64,000 nt of DNA from Sesamum alatum (GCA_034509735.1 JACGWO010000011.1:23792979-23856978); one strand, 5' to 3'; shown: positions 34,301 to 46,387, numbered from the stretch's first letter. Program-made: numbers and translations. The notes: generated by a model from the sequence alone, not told the origin.

Positions 34301-34785
34301 GCACTTAAAAATTAGTCATACAATTGTTTCAATTCATTTATTTATCCCACTTACTTTTGATTAAATGTACCTCAATCAATCAAACCAACACCTATCAAGC
34401 CACCAAGCTTCAAACTGCCCCCCTTTAAACCACCTGCACACAAGCAACCATGGATGCCAACATACAAGGCTTCTATACCTCAACTCCAAACTACTTTTCG
34501 AGCCTTTCACCCAATACAAATACTATCCCTCAACCACCACCTCCTCAGCCGTTAGCATCAAAGGTGAATAACAGAGCTCCACCAAGATAGAGTGGGAGAC
34601 AACAAGTATATCCAAAACAACCATTTGCTCCAAACTCCCAATCTGTTGTATCAAGCTGCACTTTTTTGGAGAAAGATGGAAAGAAGTATGTTACATTGTC
34701 AAGGTTGCATGAAGCTCTATCTCAAACCAAGGATAAGAGTGGAAAATCCAAGAAGAAAGATGGGAGGAATGCACTATTTGTCTAG
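31338..34785 (+). pseudogene. MURA-type MULE transposase, decayed
   Basis: Pieces in order: MSLRDPKYNDFPPTSVR (31,338), a PB1-like N-terminal part (31,737-32,015), an acidic region (32,139-32,300), the MuDR N-terminal domain with RVYAKCGNDNCQRRIHAHK (32,405-32,656), then the catalytic region HMVGVDGCHLKGPFGG with the first acidic residue, FISNKQKGL where the second catalytic Asp is Asn, and LLNNCCETFNS with the Glu. A segment of roughly 50 residues is missing between HMFCV and EWFEDKPP. The SWIM finger GIPCKHVCSAI (33,556) is intact. A zinc knuckle CNKCGEEKHNARRYP has its last Cys replaced by Tyr. The Pro-rich tail ends at 34,783-34,785. Frameshifts and stops between pieces plus the Asp-to-Asn change make it inactive. 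Confidence 0.88.
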
Positions 34786-35269
34786 TGTAATTCTTGTTGT
34801 TTTGATGAGAGGAATTGAAATGGTTTTTGACTTGAGATGAATCAGTTTTTGTCTACTCCAAACACTGAATACATATGTATTTTTTGTCTTCTCCTATGAC
34901 TTGGGATATTCAAACTATGTAAATAGTTGGTGCTTGATGAAATGAATGTTATTGTTTCTTTTGGTATATTGTGTTTCAATTCTTATGAAAGCAACAATGA
35001 AAATTATGTTAATGTTAATGGTTGTGTAAGTGATACATAATGTTAAAATTATCTCTTAATTGCATAATGTAAGCCACAATGAAGGTTAACAAAACTGACA
35101 CTGAACATTAACATTAACAATCTGAAACTTGGCATTAACATTAACAAAGTCAGGATACAAGGTACAAAGCTTGCAAATTTAACTAACTTGGCATTCCTAC
35201 ACTAAAACAGAGATCAAGTCCGAGGAGCAACCACCATCTCTCTACCGACCCAACTTGCGAAGAACACAA

Positions 35270-35600
35270 CCCATGATGCTACTAGGCAAAGTTTAAGCAA
35301 AAAAAGTTTCTTCTTCAACATATTTGCTTCGATCACGTTCCTTGGAGCTTGTGTCACATACCAAGTATGACACTCATAGCTCTAGCACACATAGGGGATC
35401 CTCCCACGTAAAAAATTTGCACCCTCCAGTCTTGACCAAATAACAAACAAACTCAGAAATTCAATTTTTCAGAAAAAAATTATATCTGCAAAATTGGAGA
35501 TTCTTACCTTATAATTTTGGCAAGAATAAAACCGTCTTCTAGGATTGTCATTGGTCCAAGATGTTCTCAGTGGAGCCCTAATACACAATAGCAGTTTATT
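35270..35600 (-). pseudogene. GRF-type zinc-finger fragment inside MULE
   Basis: The minus strand reads APLRTSWTNDNPRRRFYSCQ at about 35,535-35,590. After an intron-like gap, GGCKFFTWEDP is readable at about 35,395-35,430, with a one-base shift before the expected MCARA. This is the signature of plant GRF-type zinc fingers often met near retroelements and MULEs. The N-terminal Cys-x-Cys part is not readable. It lies antisense to the transposase near the right TIR: either a second MULE ORF or a captured piece. Confidence 0.5.
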
Positions 35601-35936
35601 TCAGTGGAATAATTATCCGATGACATTGTAGACATTTTTAGCTTTCTTTCTTCACCTTCAATCCGATTTGCAGAGTGAGGCGAGAGAGATTCATTTTTCA
35701 CTTATATTGCAAGACGGAAGCGGGAGGATGGCCCTTTTTTCCGCCTATGCCACGTCGGCATTCACATTGGATGTTGACTGGTTAAAATTTGTCCAGTAAG
35801 CCCCAATTTATTTTTTTGATTTCTGGCCAATTTTGGTCCGAAGGACCAAAATTGCTACAAAATTAATACTTATAGGACTAAAATTTCCAAGCCCCCCTAC
35901 TTACTGGGTCAATTTTGCAATTTTGTCAAAAATCAA

Positions 35937-36533
35937 ATAAAGTTTGATCAAGTCAATCAGAGAATAGTTGGATTTTTAAAGATTTTTTTTTTGTTTTTGA
36001 AAATAGCCTTTTTTAGGTTGCAAAATGGGAAAGAGGGTGTTGGTGTGATGATATTGGCGTTTCTAATAGGTGTATATGTAATTATGCAAAATGTATAGAT
36101 AATTATGTAACTAAGTTGTAGGTCAGTAAATTTTTGGGTAATTCTCCCTAGATATACTTTCAATTATCCAATCTTTGTGTAATTATGATTAATCAACCAC
36201 TCTACTAAAAGTTTGGGAAAAAAAAAAACCTTATAAAATTTGATTTCGACTTGAATTCAACAAACCCAATCCGAACATTTACACAACCAAAGTACTCGTT
36301 ATTTGTAATTGTTTATTTACACGAATCATTGTGAAAGAAAATGTCACTTTCCTCCCACCTTATTTTTCTATATATGTAATAAATCATTGTCTAGCTAGTA
36401 CGCATGCGCCTACAACATTATTTAGTAGAAAAATTGTGGCTGACACGTACATAAATATAAGCAATTAAAAATATAGTAGTGATCAAAGAGTCAAAGTCCA
36501 CATCTCGCAACTGGGACACAAGAGATTAATAAT

Positions 36534-36573
<40 letters not shown>

Positions 36574-36754
36574 TGCGCCGTGGCCTGAATGAACGACAAG
36601 ACTTATTCTCATTATCATATATGGGTTTAATTAATGTGTTTGGTTCTTGAAGAAATTGATGCCCCTAAGATACCACTTGTGCTATGCGACAACCATTCAT
36701 TTCATATCTCAAATTAACGGGCAAAATGTATTTTTTGTCTTGTAAAATTAAGAT
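35937..36754. other. Intergenic DNA with (TA)n, no gene
   Basis: Contains a (TA)n microsatellite at about 36,536-36,570. No supportable ORF. Confidence 0.45.
36536..36570. repeat. (TA)n microsatellite
   Basis: Uninterrupted alternating TA run of about 34 bp. Confidence 0.9.
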
Positions 36755-36950
36755 ATTATTTGGTTTGGTATCACAATTTAGGTAGGTGGCTGTTTTAGTT
36801 TTATAAAACACATTTTCAATTTTTTTGGTCCCAAAATGCCATGTCTCATGTGTAAGGCACGTGAATTTGGGACAAAAAAAATTAAAAAACAGGTTTTATG
36901 GGACTAAAATAGCCACCTATTTAAGTTGTGGTACCAAAATAAATAATTCT
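36755..36950. repeat. MITE-like inverted repeat (~75-bp arms)
   Basis: The left arm contains 'ggtaggtggctgttttagtt' and the right arm its complement ('aaaatagccacctatttaa'). The outer ends 'attatttgg..ttggtatcac' and 'gtggtaccaaaataaataat' also pair. No ORF. Confidence 0.65.
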
Positions 36951-37496
36951 CCAATATTACAAAATCAAAAAAATATTTTACTCCAAATTAACTAATTATA
37001 TTTTAGAACTAGGGTTTCTGCAACTGATGAGCATCCGGGAAGCAAATGCTTTGATCATGCATGGTGGAATGTTAAATTAACTCAGATGACAAATCAAGAA
37101 ACACTAGAACAAATATAACATTTAATCATGATTAGTAAATAGTCATTAACCATATTCACTCAACGGTCATTGATCATTTTTTTTACGAGTGTAATTAAAA
37201 AATTTGACATAGCTAAACGCCACCGCAAAAACATTTGTTCTGGCAAAAATAGTTTCTATGGTAGATAATCTAAATTTTTATATAATTTTTATTTAATCAT
37301 AGTTAATAATAATTATTTATCACACTTTCAGTTCATAGTCAATAAAATTGTTGTCCTCTCAAAAAAAAAAAAGTCAATAAAATTGTTGTAAATTTTCTTT
37401 GGGTAAAAGGAGATGCAAAAATGATGGTCAGAATGGTGGTGAACTGCCCATTCATACATCATGAATAGAATGTAGAATCAAATTGCTTTAATGGGA
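36951..37496. other. AT-rich intergenic DNA, no gene seen
   Basis: A short direct repeat 'gtcaataaaattgttgt' occurs at about 37,339 and 37,373, separated by an A run. Confidence 0.4.
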
Positions 37497-37715
37497 AAAA
37501 ATGCAAGTAAATCCTCTGTAATGTTGCAAATGTGCAAATTATTTCCCTATGAAAAATAAAATAACAATTTACCTCTCTGTATTTTTTACAATGAATCAAT
37601 CAAGGGGGTAAATTGCTCCATTTTAAAAAACATGGGGAGATAAATTGCTAATTTTTTTATAGAGGGATAATTTGCTCATTTTCAATATCACATGGAGGTA
37701 AATTGCATTAAAATC
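37497..37715. repeat. Short palindromic repeat, 'gaggtaaattgc' family
   Basis: Alternating 'aatttacctctctg' and 'agggggtaaattgctcc' blocks, ending 'tggaggtaaattgcatt'. Same family style as those at 38,040 and 39,526. Confidence 0.5.
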
Positions 37716-38039
37716 TGTTTTAATGTGTCGTTACTGTTACTCAACTGCTTTAATGTTTAATTTTCTCAGTAACGCTAACCTGTTGCCAATAATTGTACAA
37801 TAAATCCTGTTGATTAAAATACGTATCAACTCTGCAGATACATCCCTTTGGCTTTTGCATTCGTCTTAATCATACAACAATATATTAGATTAAGACAATA
37901 GTTAAATTACAAAAGTCACTCTTATTATTTAATTTAAATAATTATCACAAATATTCCAATGTTACAGTTAGAGGTGCAGGCATGATTCATGAATACTACC
38001 ATCCGCAAAGATGAGTGAGACCGCTCATCTCCACTAGCA

Positions 38040-38223
38040 ATTACCCCCCTATGAAAAAATAACTAGTAATTTATCCCTCTATGTTATTCAAAATGCAGCA
38101 AACAACCCCCTCACAGGGTTTTTTACTCCATTTTTTAAAATACAGGAGGTAAATTACTATTTATTTTTTCACAGGGAATTTTTTGCATATTTCACATATC
38201 AAAGGGGTAATTGCATTTTTCCC
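38040..38223. repeat. Short palindromic repeat, 'gaggtaaattgc' family
   Basis: Starts 'attacccccctatgaaaa' and ends 'aaaggggtaattgcattttt', with complementary internal blocks. Lies ~160 bp downstream of the Yippee gene stop. Confidence 0.55.
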
Positions 38224-38382
38224 ATAAAATAACACAAGACTTTTTGTTTACAGAATTGACATCTTTACAATTACATTTCCTTTTGACAGAGATTATAAGC
38301 TACGAAACATTCCTTTTTCTCCTCCACCAATCACTTCTTTCTTTTGTACATAATAATCACAAGAGAACACAGAGATAGGTAG

Positions 38383-38872
38383 CTACCAATTTTCTTTCAC
38401 AATCTTATATTTTTCGAGCACAACTTTCCCTTCCTTGTACTTTTGTGACTCTTCGTACGCTTTCTCATACTTCCACCCCAACACCTCCCGGCAGTCTGCG
38501 CAGTGGACGTCGGCCACTCTGTGCAGACCGGTCATCATCTGCCGATCCTCCTTTGGACCCGCTAACACGTTATGTGCGTGAGAAAATAGAAACGCTCTAC
38601 CGTTTTTCGACTGATCAAAAAATATCAGCGTCATAAAGTTAGTCACAACTCTTGTATCATGATCATCACATGTCAAAGTAACATGAAAAAGCACCCCTAA
38701 TTTTCTGACTGTTGATCAAACAAGTTAGATTATTCAAACGGTTGGGGAAGAAAAGAAGAAGATAAGAGGCTTGGTTCACCTGAAATCCTTTCGAAACGAT
38801 ATCATCATGAAGAGCAACAGGGTTTCTGCATTTATAGCAGCAGTACAACCTTGGACCGATCAAATCTCCCAT
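38383..38872 (-). CDS. Yippee-family zinc-binding protein
   Basis: Two coding exons, 38,780-38,872 and 38,383-38,610 (321 nt, 106 aa), joined by a GT-AG intron in phase 0. The ATG at 38,872 opens [18 protein letters not shown]. Yippee proteins are ~105-120-residue single-domain proteins with two Cys-x-x-Cys pairs binding one zinc, structurally like the cereblon thalidomide-binding fold. Both pairs are here: C12-x2-C15 and C68-x2-C71 (HCADC). Family signatures include [23 protein letters not shown] and the C-terminal [18 protein letters not shown]. Role in plants is poorly defined. Residues between DIVSKGFQ and SKNGRAF are slightly variable compared with animal members but of normal length. 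Confidence 0.9.
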
Positions 38873-39139
38873 TAATGTTGAGAGAAAAGGGAAACCTCGG
38901 CTGCTTCTGTTCTGTGTCGTGGCTAGCTACTCTGAGAAGAAGAAGTAGTTGTATTTGTCGACCAAACTTGGATTCTTGCACGAAAAGATTAGACGAAAGC
39001 TAAAGATGAGGACGAAGCATTTGATTATCGGAGGCAATGCAATTAAAATAGAAGATTGAGTGATGATTCAAAAAATTGGGAGTTGAAAAGGACGGTGATG
39101 ATCAAAGACTCCTCCAGACCTCCTGTTTGAAGGCGAAGC

Positions 39140-39153
39140 TTATATATATAATT
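39140..39153 (-). promoter_or_regulatory. Possible TATA box of Yippee gene
   Basis: 'tatatatataa' on the minus strand, about 270 bp upstream of the ATG. It fits a leader of ~240 bases, though a TA-rich run is weak evidence by itself. Confidence 0.4.
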
Positions 39154-39525
39154 ATAACGGAGACGTAATTGTATTGGCTCTCAACAATTATTGTCACACT
39201 CAATGGCCCCAGAGGTATTTGCCTTGCGTTTGGATATCCATTTACCTAAAAACTGACCACCTCACAACTACAACTTGTTGTAGTAAACTATAACAAGAAA
39301 TGAAGCACTGCTGACCAAATCGACTTCTTTATAGGCATTAATAGAGATGGTTTCAACCACTTTTTCATCAACTTTGGAAAATATATTCCCCACAGCATAC
39401 AGCATGAGACTTAACTAGTACCACTACAAGTGCAAAACCTACTGGCCCTGTACACCCAATTGCTCAATAAATATATTATACAACTGCCAGTGTTTGAACT
39501 AGTCAGCCCTTGCAAAATAATGAAA
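39154..39525. other. Upstream region of Yippee gene, no other gene
   Basis: No ORF or element border recognised. Confidence 0.4.
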
Positions 39526-39780
39526 AAAAATGCAAGCAATTCTCATGTGATACTGTAAATGAGCAAATTATCCCTCTATAATAAAATAACAATTTATTTA
39601 TCTGTGTTTTTTAGAATGAATCAATTTAACATCCCGTTTTTTTTTTAAATTGAGCAATTTACTGTCTAGGGAGGTAAATTGCTCCATTTTAAATAATACG
39701 GGAAGATGAATTGTTATTTTTGTTTCTTAGGGGGTAATTTGTTGATTTTTAATATCATGAGGAGGTAAACTGCATTAAAC
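39526..39780. repeat. Short palindromic repeat, 'gaggtaaattgc' family
   Basis: Blocks 'caaattatccctctat', 'gggaggtaaattgctcc' and 'gaggaggtaaactgcatt' in inverted arrangement. No ORF. Confidence 0.5.
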
Positions 39781-39827
39781 TTGCAAAAGAATTGGGTATA
39801 CGAAACCCCTTCTTATTTCAGTATTGT

Positions 39828-39858
<31 letters not shown>

Positions 39859-41100
39859 GAGTAAAGTTCAGTATTGTGTTCTTGTGTATGTTTTTTTTGC
39901 TGTTTTACATTTAATAGATACTTGACATTTAACTTGAATTTTCCATATTAATCCTCTGATAAATAAGAAAATCTTATTTTGTGATTCATACTTTTTAAAA
40001 AGGCAAAAAGGAATATAATATACATTATTAGTAAATTATTAATTACATTTAAACTTCTTAATTTACTTCAAAATATGAACTATAAATTAATTAACTTGAG
40101 TTTTCATGTAAATAAAGTTTTATATTTTATCATTCAAGAGTCACTGTGAGCCATACTATTTTTCATTTATACTTTATAATTTTATATTGTTCCCGACAGT
40201 TGAATACAAAGCATTATAATTGCAAGTTGCTATAAACCTACAACACATTAGTATGACACCATTTTTTTCTTTTCTTTTTTTGCTAAAAATATAACAATTA
40301 TGATAATAACTTGTACATTTCAATCTATTTTGCATTTTTAAAACTTTTGCAGGCTTTATATTTTAAATTATTATGTTTTTATCTTTTTGTGCTAACTTTT
40401 TTTTGTTAATGTATTCAGGTTTTACGTATTAAGACTCATTTGCACCCATAAAAGTTTTTTTATTCTTTCATGGTTGGTGATAATATTGCTATAGTTTTAT
40501 TGTAATAACTTAGTCATTTTATTTTTATTCATGTATACTTATTTTCTTTTATCATTTATGTACTCCTATCTTTTTTTGGTTCGAATTGCTAAAATGAAAT
40601 TGATATTTTTATTTTTTTAAATCAATTTTTTTCATTCCATTTTCCCTTTTTTTTCCCTTTCAATTGTCCTTCTTATACTCATTTTATGTAAGTTCTAGTC
40701 TGTCTTTCTTTCTTTCTTTTTTTAATATGTAAGATCATTTTAGGTTTACGTACATCAATGTTGTTTTTGATGGACAATGAATTATATAATATAGATGATA
40801 TATTTAACTAGCTATTTAAGCTTTAAATTTTTATATATGGCTTGATATGTAAAAAGATATCTATATAGTTAATAGAATGTCATAATTATTTGAAAGTAAC
40901 TCATACATAAATATTAGTTTGGTAAATAATATGAACTATGTAGAAAAATATCATTCTTAAATAATAATCAAAATAAATTAAAAATTCAAAGGTACTATTT
41001 TCATCTATTAAAAGTGAGAATTTTATTTTACATAAAAGGTTTAGCGCAATATATTATAAAAAAAATTATTCAGTTTAATAAAAAAGGAAAAAAAATATGT
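39781..41100. other. AT-rich DNA leading to a Helitron-like 3' end
   Basis: No gene. A T run at about 39,831-39,858 is flanked by two copies of 'cagtattgtgttctt'. The last ~190 bp (40,930-41,115) match, inverted, 6,110-6,300. Confidence 0.4.
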
Positions 41101-41128
41101 ATCGTGCATAGCACAGATTTTGTGCTAG
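40900..41128 (+). mobile_element. Helitron-like 3' terminus
   Basis: Ends with the hairpin-capable 'tcgtgcatagcacaga', then 'ttttgtg' and CTAG (41,125-41,128) before a T. This is the cleanest member of the terminal family also seen near 6,100 and 10,695. The 5' end is not identified, so the left coordinate only marks the supported homologous part. Confidence 0.5.
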
Positions 41129-41525
41129 TACTTGGATATGCGAAAAACATAGTGGATTTTTTTTTGAATTAATTTATTGATCTAAAGTTTAAAATAATTT
41201 AAAGTTAGAATAATTCGTATTGCATCATTATTATTAGTTGATTTGGACAAAATAGAAAAATTTCTTTTATGTATTATAATCCTTAATGATATTATCTGTT
41301 TTTTTTTATTTTTTATGGAAACTATGTCACGTATCAATGTAATCCAAAGTAAAGTGTTTCTGAATTTTAAACTTCTTACACTATGTACATTGCTTGTCAA
41401 TTGAAAATGAATGTCATCTCCCTCTCTTACATTAAGTACATTGTTTAGGGCTTTTTAATTTTAAACTTCTTGAATTGCTAGGATAGTTAAATTCTCATTT
41501 TCATTTTTCTAGAAAAAATCAAGAG

Positions 41526-41563
<38 letters not shown>

Positions 41564-42035
41564 GAACAACATCCAAAATGATCTGTTTTAACGGGGCCTA
41601 CAAAGATATAGAGGTTAATATTAAAAAGCAGAATGCAACATGAAATTAAGAATGTTAAAAAAATTAAAATATTTTATATAAATAAGGAAGCTTGGAGATG
41701 CAAAGTTTTAGACAAGTATAAACATTAAGAGAAGTTTCAAGAAAGTTCAATATATAAGTCTATAAGTTTTTATAGTATTTCAAAATATTTCTTAAAAAGT
41801 TTTTGAGAGTTTCTCACCACACTATTAAGATTAATCTTCACCGTCCATTTAAAAAATCAAATATATAAATATTGGATTAAAGTTCATTTTTAATAATCAA
41901 ATTTGGATATCAATATTTCTATCAAAATTTTCTCATTAGGATCTATTAATTATTTACACATTACCTAGGAAGGATAACTAAATAAATATTGAAAATTTTA
42001 AAATTATGCACCGCGCATAATTTGCATTTATTTTA

Positions 42036-42069
<34 letters not shown>

Positions 42070-42576
42070 TTAAACTATATATATTATAGAATTGTGAGTG
42101 TTTGATTTAATCAGCCTTCGCACAAAAAATCAAAACTAGAGGAGTTTTAGACTAGTTATGATGGCACTATGCTTAGACTTGAGCCAGGTGATCTGCATGC
42201 ACACTACAAATGATATCGACGGGAGTTCTTACACTTTCAAAAATAAACACACACGAAGCTAGTATGACATGCATGTATCATGGTCATGCACAAGAAAAAC
42301 AATTTGCTATTTGTCTACCAGGTGAAATAAAAATATATTCAGAAATCAACTATTATGTACATTCCCATACAAGATCCATTACCCTGGGTCAAAAAAGATG
42401 AATACTTCTACAGAGGAAACCACTTCCAATAAGGAAGGTTTCAAAGATCCATCACAACTAAACAAATAGAATAAAAGTTCTAAAACAAAGAAAACCTATC
42501 CTGAGACCATCCTCAACCACAAAATGAAAAACTTGGACAAGGGCAAAAAGAAGATAAGAAGCAAATAACCCACCAA
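41129..42576. other. AT-rich intergenic DNA, no gene seen
   Basis: Contains (TA)n at about 41,529-41,558 and a (GA)n run at about 42,050-42,070. From about 42,400 the sequence probably includes the 3' UTR of the WNK gene. Confidence 0.4.
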
Positions 42577-45454
42577 TCAATGAACAACCACTTTATCTTT
42601 TGTCATCCATCTCTTCTTGGTTGCCTCCATTGCCTCCTGCTTCATCCTCACAAGTTCTTGAAACCATTTTTGATATTGTGTTTCAATTGCATCAAGCTCA
42701 AGCTTCAGCTCAGCCTCGGGATCTCTCCTTTGCAAAGTCAAAGTTGAACAAGGACTCCCTTTGGAAAAAGTATCCTGATCAGAGAAAATCAAGTCGGAGT
42801 TCTCTACCAACTGATCCCTATGTGCAGGATATTCTAAATTGCCATTTTCAACTGCACGCAATCTGCATTCAGCACAATAGAGATCCCTAAAATCCCTCTC
42901 AGAGGCTTCAGCACTAGAACCTTTAGATATCACACTTCTTCTTAAAAAATCTTCACCCAAGACCTCAGAAGTTGCAGATCCATGTGACAACTTGTTGCCT
43001 GTATTTGTTGTGAAACATAGAGACAAAGCAAATGAAACGTGAGGAGAAGCAATACTGGAATTCCCATACAAGTTATGGCCATTAGCAACTGGTACAAAAA
43101 TTCGAGGATCCATATGAAACTCGCATGCATCATCTTGCTTGACCACTAACTCAGCTGGACTACCTGCCACGGGTGTCTCCCATTGATCTGGCATCAAGGT
43201 TAGGCCACTTGCTCTTCTCTCTGTGTTGGAGGGACAACAAGATGAAGGCTTCCAGTTTGGCAAAATTTTCATAATTAGGAAATCAATAAAGTCAGCAATG
43301 AAAGCTACGTCATGTTCAGCTAAATCCAACTGCTCAACCATCTCAGCTGCAACAGCAAGCGCAGTGTCTGAATCAAGGTAAAATAGGAAATGTATATTCC
43401 TAACACGACCTGCACTTTGAAAAGAATGATTATTGAATGCTAGTTTGCCAAGCAACAACAAAGCAATACCAACTCAAATACTTGCTCACATACCACTCTG
43501 ATCCGCGATGCGCAAGGTTAATGAGATTGAGCTGTCATCATTTTTCTTACCCTTCAATCTAAATTCATTGTTTAGATGTACCCTTTGAATTTCCAGTACT
43601 GAAGAACAAGAACTCCCAGAATTGGAGTCTGCACACCTAGATTGGCTATATTCTTGGTCTATGTCCATAGAATGAGGTCCACAAATGAATGAACTTAAGA
43701 ATCTAGGTGCTTCATTAGGTATTTCTAACAAATCACGGACAAGTACTTTTGAATGCTCAGATTGAAGAAAGGGGTCTCTAAGAAGCTCCTTTGCAGACAA
43801 CCTTTGAGAGGCTGGAGCCAAGCATTTTTCAATGAATTCTTTGACTTCAGGAGAAGCCACCTTGCCAAGTGCAGCAGGTTTCACACCCTGTAGCACAAAG
43901 TATATTAAGATGATAACCACATAATCTTTGGGGAAGTCCAATCCAAATTGAAGCACTCACAAACATACCTGAGTAACTTTCCTAAAAATTTGAGCTGGAT
44001 TTTTGCATTCGGAATAAGGATAATCCAAAGTCAACATTTCCAACAAGCACATTCCAAAAGAATATATGTCAACCAGTTCATCATATTCCTCCTCGTAAAG
44101 CTCTGGAGCCATAAATTCTGGGGTTCCTGATTAAAGAACACAAAAACAATAATCATTTCCCGCATAATCCATTTCAATTTTGAAAAGTACGAACTCAACA
44201 ACTTTATACCAATGACACTCTTTGCTGTAGGCTGCTGCAAGATGGTTGCCAGTCCAAGGTCCCCAATTTTCACTTCTCCTTGATTTCCATTAACAAGAAT
44301 ATTATCACATTTGAGATCCCTATGTATGACAGGTGGGATTTGACTATGAAGATATTCTAAACCTCGGAGAATCTGCTGTGCCCAATTCTTTATAGCCTTC
44401 ATATCAACAGCTCTGTGCTTTTTTCGATATCTAGTAGCCAAAACGATAGTATAAGATATAACTATGTACCAAGAATTTGAGAACAAACAGAAGATACTCA
44501 CTGCCTCAGGCTCCCAGATGTGAAAAGCTCTGTGATCATGTTAATAGTCTTCTTCTTTTCATCAATCCACGAATCATAGAATTTGATGATATTTTCATGC
44601 TTCAGTTGTCTTACAAGATGAACCTCAGAGTACAATTTTTCCAAATCTTGAGGTGACTGCAACACCTCATCTATCTTGACCCGGTTCCATGCAACTTCTA
44701 TCCCATCAACTTGATCAAATGCCTTGTAGCTAGAATAAATAAATAAAATGAGAAAATCCATTTAGTTGATTTACCTTTTCTTTTCAAACACAATTCCTAC
44801 AGAGATCAAGTAAAACGGAGAAAAAGAAAAGGGAAAAGGAGGGCAAGTGTTGAATACATACACAGTCTTGAATGCGCCCTTGCCCAAGACTTCATTGTAC
44901 TGCAAAAGAAAACCAAATGCATAAAGCCAAGTGAATTATCGCGCAGCAACATCCTAGCATTGTAACTTGTAAAAGAAAAAAAAAAGCATTAACTTCATTA
45001 GACCCCAAGAACGAAGCCATTCGGATTCCTACAGAATATTAACATCTTCTAAATCAAAATATTAGACAAGAAATTTCATCTCAGGGTATAACAAAGATAA
45101 CTAAAACTACAATGTAATCAAATAAAATCAGTCTCAAAACTACGATAGATTCAGATGATAAGCATCACACACAATGAAACATGATATCATACATCATCCG
45201 ACGATAAACAAATAATAGTCACTAGAAGATCATGAAACATCGCAAATTCCACAAAAGGACACATGAAAAACGAAATATACCCGAACATATTGACCTCTGG
45301 GACATTTCTCCACATAATCAACCTCGTGATCAGGAGCCGCATTATAACTACATTGACTCCCTGAAGAACCTACCGAATTCACATTCCTATTCCCACTCCC
45401 AGTTCCATCTCCTATAGCAGAATGACGGTATCCAGAGCCCGCACCAGAATTCAT
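42577..45454 (-). CDS. WNK8: WNK (with-no-lysine) protein kinase, WNK8/10-like
   Basis: Seven coding exons on the minus strand: 45,281-45,454, 44,862-44,899, 44,502-44,729, 44,210-44,430, 43,969-44,126, 43,494-43,887 and 42,577-43,409 (2,046 nt, 681 aa). All introns are GT-AG and all phases fit. The start [11 protein letters not shown] follows a CAG/CAA microsatellite in the leader. Kinase domain from ~residue 59: GKGAFKTV with the relocated catalytic lysine (K69), VAWN with Asn (N86) where other kinases have Lys, HRDLK (catalytic D185), DLG (D204), then [17 protein letters not shown]. After it come a WNK autoinhibitory-type segment ([20 protein letters not shown]; the RxF motif is less clear) and a C-terminal coiled-coil-like [20 protein letters not shown]. 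Residues [14 protein letters not shown] and VDGIEVAW resemble Arabidopsis WNK8/WNK10 most closely. Plant WNKs act in flowering time, sugar/RGS1 and V-ATPase signalling. No truncation seen. Confidence 0.93.
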
Positions 45455-45479
45455 TCTGGTCGTAAACAACAACAAGAAC

Positions 45480-45516
45480 AGCGGTAGCAGCAGCAGCAGC
45501 AGCAACAACAACAACC
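45480..45516. repeat. CAG/CAA-type microsatellite in WNK leader
   Basis: 'agcagcagcagcagc' followed by 'aacaacaacaac', about 25-60 bp upstream of the WNK ATG on the transcribed strand. Read through, it gives a poly-Leu run in frame, but there is no ATG ahead of it. Confidence 0.8.
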
Positions 45517-46180
45517 TACTAAACTTAGCAGAAGCAAAAGTAACCTACAAACCAGCGATCAAAACGAACATCGGCGGCCTACGAATCAGAGAAGAGGGAA
45601 AGGGGTTTGTGATTTTTGCAATAGGAACCGTACAATGGCGATCGCAGGGGGCAGACTCGGGGTCGACATTTGCGATCGGCATTGGCAGTATGAACATCTA
45701 CAAACAAATAGTTCAAAGAGAAAGACGATTGAGAAGCTAATCCAGAAAAGGATCCAGGGTGACACGATGACGAAGAGTATTTTGGCGTCATCAACATAAG
45801 CCAAATTTCCATAATACCTAATCCTCGGACGCTACTAATATAACTAAGCTGTAATAACGATGCATTAGCTCACTCAATTCTTACGAAATCAAACACTAGT
45901 TCCTGGATTTCGACATGCCCATATGTGAAATCAAAATCAAAATCAGAATGAGAATCAGAAGCAGCCCGGAATGAAAAAATGATGGGTTCAAAGAGATCTG
46001 GAATAGAAACTTGGAAAGAATGGATTTTTGGTTTGAATTCGAAGGTGGGGTTGGTGAAATTAATGGGAGAAAGAGGAAAGGGAATGAAGTGAAAGGGGTG
46101 GGTTTGTGTAGTTTGGAAGGAGAAATAAAATGGAAAACAAAAAAAGAGGAAAAGAAAACTGAAAAAGTGAAGGATGGATG

Positions 46181-46190
46181 AATTTATAGG
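46181..46190 (-). promoter_or_regulatory. TATA box candidate of WNK gene
   Basis: 'cctataaatt' on the minus strand, ~730 bp upstream of the ATG, implying a long leader (possibly with a 5' UTR intron that I cannot place). Confidence 0.45.
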
Positions 46191-46314
46191 GAAGGGACGG
46201 AGGGCGGAACATACACTTGTTCGGACATATTTTCTTGACCCTAATTAATATAATTTATTATTATTTCATAATTTCATCAAGAAATTGACAGAGCAGAGCG
46301 AAAAAGGAAAAGAA

Positions 46315-46339
46315 TGCGGTGAGCGTGGATCGAACACGC

Positions 46340-46382
<43 letters not shown>

Positions 46383-46387
46383 CCCGC
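46315..46387 (-). tRNA. tRNA-Phe(GAA): tRNA-Phe (GAA), cytosolic type
   Basis: 73 nt on the minus strand, starting GCGGGGATAGCTCAGTTGGG and ending GATCCACGCTCACCGCA. The acceptor stem GCGGGGA/TCACCGC pairs apart from the usual plant wobble, the anticodon loop is CTGAAGA with anticodon GAA, and the T loop is GTTCGATCC. A/B-box promoter sequences are intact. T-rich stretches (TTTTCCTTTTT) follow within 20 bp as a Pol III terminator. No intron and no CCA encoded. It lies ~130 bp upstream of the WNK TATA box on the same strand. Confidence 0.97.

Larger units (their letters stand above)
30929..35927 (+). mobile_element. Near full-length MULE with long TIRs and 9-bp target duplication
   Basis: Terminal inverted repeats of roughly 200 bp: left 30,929-31,130 begins 'gacaaaattgcaaatta' and right 35,755-35,927 ends 'caattttgcaattttgtc', with shared internal words 'tagcaattttggtc' and 'aaattggggctta'. 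Immediately outside are 9-mers aaaaatcag (30,920-30,928) and aaaaatcaa (35,928-35,936), an 8/9 match and the 9-bp duplication expected for Mutator. It carries a decayed MURA-type transposase and a minus-strand GRF-type zinc-finger fragment. 4,999 bp. Confidence 0.85.

Noticed and set aside
45230..45514. Poly-Leu N-terminal extension of the WNK protein
   Set aside because: Starts at a non-ATG codon within the CAG/CAA leader microsatellite; MNSG at 45,454 is the first ATG in frame.
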